Below, in pieces: positions 60,008 to 64,000 of a stretch of DNA of 64,000 nucleotides; positions within the stretch are counted from its first letter, which is position 1; every line of letters begins with the position of its first letter. The DNA lies in NCBI GenBank assembly GCA_963576785.1, contig OY756149.1, positions 1,612,001 through 1,676,000 on the forward strand, given 5' to 3'. The translations under genes and the position numbers were made by a program. The notes beneath the pieces were generated by a model, which did not search any database, was not told the origin of the DNA, and was given only the letters and a program-made list of their open reading frames with translations. Origin of the DNA: Chlorophyllum brunneum (taxonomy: Eukaryota; Basidiomycota; Agaricomycetes; Agaricales; Agaricaceae).

Positions 60008-63000
60008 ATGGCCGAGGAGGATAATGAGGTTCTCGACTGGGGAGGCGAAGGTCTGTGGTGGTGACGGCTGCCCTTTATGCTTGTGTGCTGATGATGTGTG
60101 CTCTAGACGACGTTGTTTCTTTGGGCGACGAGGACGAGCGATATACCCTAGAGCTTCCGGCCCCAACGTCACAAAATGTCTCTTCAGCCACTCCTTCTGT
60201 CGTGGCTGCGCCTGCAACTCCTCCACGATCCTTCTCGCCTCTACCCTCCGACCATGATTCATCACTTTCTACCCCAGATAAGACGAGTCCAGCGCCAGTA
60301 TTCCATCCAGGGCTCTCTCCAGAACCCTCTGAGCCAGCGCCGACCTCAACTCCCCAGGCGAACCATAAATTGACCATTCTCCCTAGAATGACCCATGCCC
60401 TCCCTCCGAAACCCCAGACAGCCAATATTCCTTACGTGCCCCCTTCTGACCCTTCTATCGTGGAAGCCACGGCCATGGCTTCCAGACCCAAAAAACCTGA
60501 CACCCCCAGTCATAATCTGAAGCAGGGAGATCACCACGATCATATTGGGCCCCTTCCAACACCCTGGGAAGTCGGAATTTCTCGTGCAAATGAGGTCTAC
60601 TACGTCAACGGGAGCAATGGCAAAACCACTTGGGTACGCCCTGTAAGTTATTTTCACAACTGGCCTCTTGTGCGGTGTGCAACTTGGCCCGCAGTCGTTT
60701 CCACTTATCTATGCGCTGATTTCTGACGCCTGTTCCTCCGCAGTCATCGACCCCAGTCCCAACCTCTTCGGACCCTCCACCACCTCTCTCCCATGACGAT
60801 CGTCATTACAGACCAAGCGAAGACAGATACGCAGCAGGTTCGGGTAGGCGCTACGAACAGTCCGTGGACGCACCGGAATCTCGCCATAGTCGTCATTACT
60901 CGAGTGCTCCTGGACGGTCTCCTACTAGAGGCCGCGATGATTCCAGGTCTCCCTCCCCTCAAGGGCGAGACACTCGGGCTCGCGGTGGTCATCGCCCAGC
61001 CAGGGGACGTGCTAGTAACAAGGTCAATGGCTCTCAAAAGGAACATACGTCTACAGATCTTCCAAAGGATGAAGACCGACACTGGGTTCCATCGCCCGCC
61101 GCCTCGGTTGTACAAACAAGAAACACTCGGCGGCAGAACCGTACTCAACCTTCTTCCATGATTGACCGCGCCCTGGATCCTGGCCCAGAGGAGGCTGTGC
61201 AGCCACCTCCCCAACGAGAAACCAGCGCGAGAGGTCACAATCGTGAAAAAGACCATACATACACATCGTCTCACTACCCAAATCATGGCATATCCGCACC
61301 AAGTACGTTATTGTACCACTTCCACTTTCCTCTTCTCCGTCTCCTATAAGCGGTACCGGTGTTGGTGCTGTAAACCTCAGCCGTAACCTGGCTAGCTCTA
61401 CGCTGCCCGCTCCTGGACGCATGATCTTCTCGGTCTCCCCCTCCCTCACACGGAACCCCATGTTATTGCCTCTTCCTCTCCCCCTGGTCTCCAAATCTCA
61501 TGCTCTGGTTCTGAACACTCTCTCTTGATGTTTTACAGGATCGGTCACACCGCCGCTATTTAAGGATGATCGTGTGATTTCTGACACGAAGCTTGATGAG
61601 GTCCAGAGTCGAGACGTTCTTGTTGAGCGTCGCCGCAGTCCCGGGCCGGCGATTGATCCGGACCCTCTAGCCCCGACTCGCAGGGAACGAAATACACGAT
61701 TTGGGCCAGGGCATTCGTCCGTTGCCACAAGTGGAAGAAACGGCTTACCTATGAAGCCTACAACTCTGCCCGAGGACCGCCTCAGAGAGTCTAGGCGTGT
61801 CAACCCTGAAAGGCAACACGAAAGGCGCACGAACCAGGACAGACGATACGAGGACACCGTTCCAGAGGCTCCAGGGTACAGTGCACCAGCTAGTCGTTCC
61901 CCAGTTATTACAAGAGACAGCGATCGGCTGCGGGCGCCCCCATCCAATGGTGACAGAGACAAGACTTTACCTATCAAGTCTGAGACCTCGGGTTTACCGA
62001 GTAGGTATGACTACTGTACAGTGACCTAATGATCTGACGAGTATATCTCAGCCCGGAAGAGACAACCTTTACCTCCCCAAGAGGCTGAATTCCGGGGTCT
62101 TGGAAGGTCCAAGTCTGCTGTATACTCCGAGCCAGCTCCTCAGCGCGCAAGGGAGACACCCCGTTCTACTGCAACAACTTTCCATGGTCGAGAAAAGGCG
62201 GAGAAAGTAACGGATGTTCCGCCACCACGACCGTATCCTACAAGAGAGGATGCGCGGGAAGTACGGTATAAACACCCACCACCCTCTGCTCGCAATACTG
62301 TAGCTGCTGACTACGAGAGGGATTATGTTCGGGATCAGGAGCATGCCGGGGTAAGGCACCGACAACATGTCAATGATCAGATGGATACAGACAGGAACTA
62401 TGATATGTCGGTCGACGCTCCTCCGGTTCACGATAGTCGTGGAGGATATTCAGACCGCGAACGTGATCCACCTTCAAAGCCTCGGGCGATGCAAGTTTCT
62501 CCAGCCACCTCAATCAATCCCTATCCCACTACGGGACCTCTGAGCTCTGCTCCTGCGCCTGCAGATAGGTATCGTGGACGACCTTCGCCCCCACATCTTT
62601 CCATGCCCGATTCTCGACGGGATGTCGATGTCCGCCCTTCTCCGGGGGTTTGGCCAGAGAGGAGAGAAGAAAGGGCCTACACTCATCCTGAACGCGCAGT
62701 AAGTGTCTGTATCTGCTATCGAAAACAGTCTATTCATGTTGGAATTAGCCTGGTCGTGAGCCTCGTGGAAGACCAGCTCCTGCCTCTAGTGCGAATAGCA
62801 TACCGATTGGGGCGAGGAGGTCGTTCTCCACCGCTGAGGTCCCTACTCCCAACGAATATCCTCCCACCGTCCCGAATGAACGCTATGAAAGGCCGCAATA
62901 TCCAGTCAATGACATTCCTACACGTCAGGCGAGGAACTATGAAGGGGAGCATACAAGGTCTTATCCTGAGCCTGAGCCGGTCCCGGAGGCACGTCAGCTT

Positions 63001-64000
63001 CATCCCAGAGTATGCCACCCAATCCTTCGTTGTTATGTCACTTACAATACTACAGGTACTCCGTAATGATCCTTATACACAAGCAACCCCAGATGGTTCA
63101 GGACCACAAGAGAGACGAGAAGAAGCAGAGGTGAGCATCGCTTTATCGCAGTCACGACTTCGTATAACATTTTGCAGCCTACCCCTCGAGGTCCCCTACC
63201 AAACCCCCAAACCGAAAATTCACTTCGACAACGCCAGAGTCGATTTTCGTCCACTAGCAGAAACGTACGTTCTACCGCTTCCTTTCATCTGACTAAATAT
63301 AATCCTACTCCTTGCCAGCCTCGTTTCGACCATGAGCAAGCTCCCTCCCTCCCTCCCTCAAAAACACGACCAACTAGTTATGATACATCATCTCGGGGGC
63401 AGTATCCTGACCAGCCTTCGGTTCGTGACACAGCCCCGCTCCTGCCTTCACGAGAAGCATCGCTCGCTTCATCCCAGTGGGACCGACCACCATCTTTCCA
63501 CGAATCGACCCTGCGAGACACAGAGTATCACGATCCGCCTGCTCATCGCGAAGGTTTAACGCACTTCCAGCGGATAGATGTTGATTCACTTCCGAGCAGA
63601 CAGGCCCCAGGACGTACGGACCTACACAATGCCCCTGTAGGCGAGCGTTATCAACGTAACGAGATCGAACCTGAAGAGCAGGTACGGACGGCACAACCAC
63701 CGCCTCGTACAGGTAATCGTCGGGACTCACCGTACTCACCCGAACTACGACGAGCGCCGGCCGTGGATGTGTCACATGATGACATTGAGCGCAGCGGTCG
63801 AATAAAATGGGATTCAGCCGGTGTGGCGTTTGAGAGCCCACCTCGTAGTGAGCGACCACGAATGTTGAATGAGCGTATTTCGATACTTCCTCCCCCTCCG
63901 CCCCCTCCTGAAGGACGAGGTGGCCGCAAACAACTTCAAGGAATGCGTCCAGATAATGGATATATTGGTGAGCCTGATGCTTTCGAGCCTCGCATTCCGG
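60008..64000 (+). CDS. WW-domain protein with long arginine/serine/proline-rich tail (truncated by window end)
   Basis: ATG at 60008 begins MAEEDNEVLDWGGED; an intron at about 60051-60108 leads to DVVSLGDEDERYTLELPAP. After a Pro/Ser-rich linker a single WW domain reads PLPTPWEVGISRANEVYYVN followed by GKTTWVRP, with both tryptophans and the tyrosine pair. Everything downstream is low-complexity: DSRSPSPQGR, RRRSPGP, ERRTNQDRRYED, DYERDYVRDQEH and similar RS/RD/RE-rich runs, ending here with LPPPPPPPEGRGG. Introns near 60640-60745, 61300-61540 and others split the tail. WW plus RS-like tail suggests a role in splicing or RNA polymerase II-linked processes, since such WW domains bind proline-rich ligands. 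No named family is recognised, and the true C-terminus lies beyond the window. Confidence 0.75.
63341..63359 (+). repeat. CTCC tetranucleotide microsatellite in coding sequence
   Basis: About four and a half copies of ctcc lie inside the tail of the WW-domain gene. In frame they encode a Pro/Ser run. Confidence 0.7.

Noticed and set aside
59777..60265. 162-codon minus-strand ORF
   Set aside because: It overlaps the UNC-50 first exon, the bidirectional promoter and the first exons of the WW-domain gene, both of which have family support.
1..64000. CRISPR arrays, insertion sequences or long terminal repeats
   Set aside because: No regularly spaced direct repeats, transposase or reverse transcriptase motifs, or paired terminal repeats were seen by eye; this does not exclude degenerate elements.

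Overview
The window reads as nuclear DNA of a filamentous basidiomycete, most likely an Agaricomycete. Genes are dense, lie on both strands and are cut by many short GT-AG introns (mostly 45-65 bases). Several families are typical of mushroom-forming fungi: a NACHT P-loop NTPase, a tyrosine-kinase-like protein kinase, two DUF6534-type membrane proteins, a CBM19 chitin-binding protein and a family of single-pass membrane proteins with PPxY tails. No CRISPR array, plasmid or bacterial feature is visible. The species cannot be named from sequence alone.

Layout. 0.4-3.8 kb: HIR1 histone chaperone subunit (+). 4.3-6.7 kb: NACHT NTPase (+) with a frame break. 7.7-10.3 kb: TKL protein kinase (-). 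11.3-12.9 kb: PARP-type zinc-finger protein with a histone-H1-like lysine tail (+). 13.3-13.9 kb: ribosomal protein eS26 (-). 14.3-15.4 kb: secreted CBM19 protein (+). 15.7-18.7 kb: SUZ12 polycomb subunit (+). 18.8-23.5 kb: three tandem PPTY-motif membrane proteins (-). 25.4-28.5 kb: BUR1/CDK9-type kinase (-). 29.0-29.8 kb: MTH1-type Nudix hydrolase (+). 29.9-33.5 kb: two tandem D-amino-acid oxidases (-). 34.0-37.6 kb: two tandem DUF6534 membrane proteins (-). 38.4-39.8 kb: multi-pass membrane protein of unknown function (+). 40.2-45.9 kb: three single-pass membrane proteins (-). 46.55 kb: tRNA-Val. 48.5-50.5 kb: MRS2 mitochondrial magnesium channel (-). 50.5-55.9 kb: gene-poor stretch with possible relics. 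55.9-58.5 kb: calcineurin A (-). 58.7-59.8 kb: UNC50/GMH1 (-). 60.0-64.0 kb: WW-domain protein (+), running off the end.

Themes. Chromatin and transcription genes cluster on the left (HIR1, PARP-finger protein, SUZ12, BUR1), without any sign of co-regulation beyond proximity. Accessory families occur as tandem minus-strand paralogues (PPTY proteins, D-amino-acid oxidases, DUF6534 proteins), which suggests local duplication. The most unusual signal is the repeated RPPTY C-terminal motif in at least four otherwise divergent membrane proteins, with PPSY and PPRY in a fifth; such motifs normally bind WW domains of Rsp5/Nedd4 ubiquitin ligases. Exon junctions were read by eye, so 5' ends and some introns remain tentative where stated.
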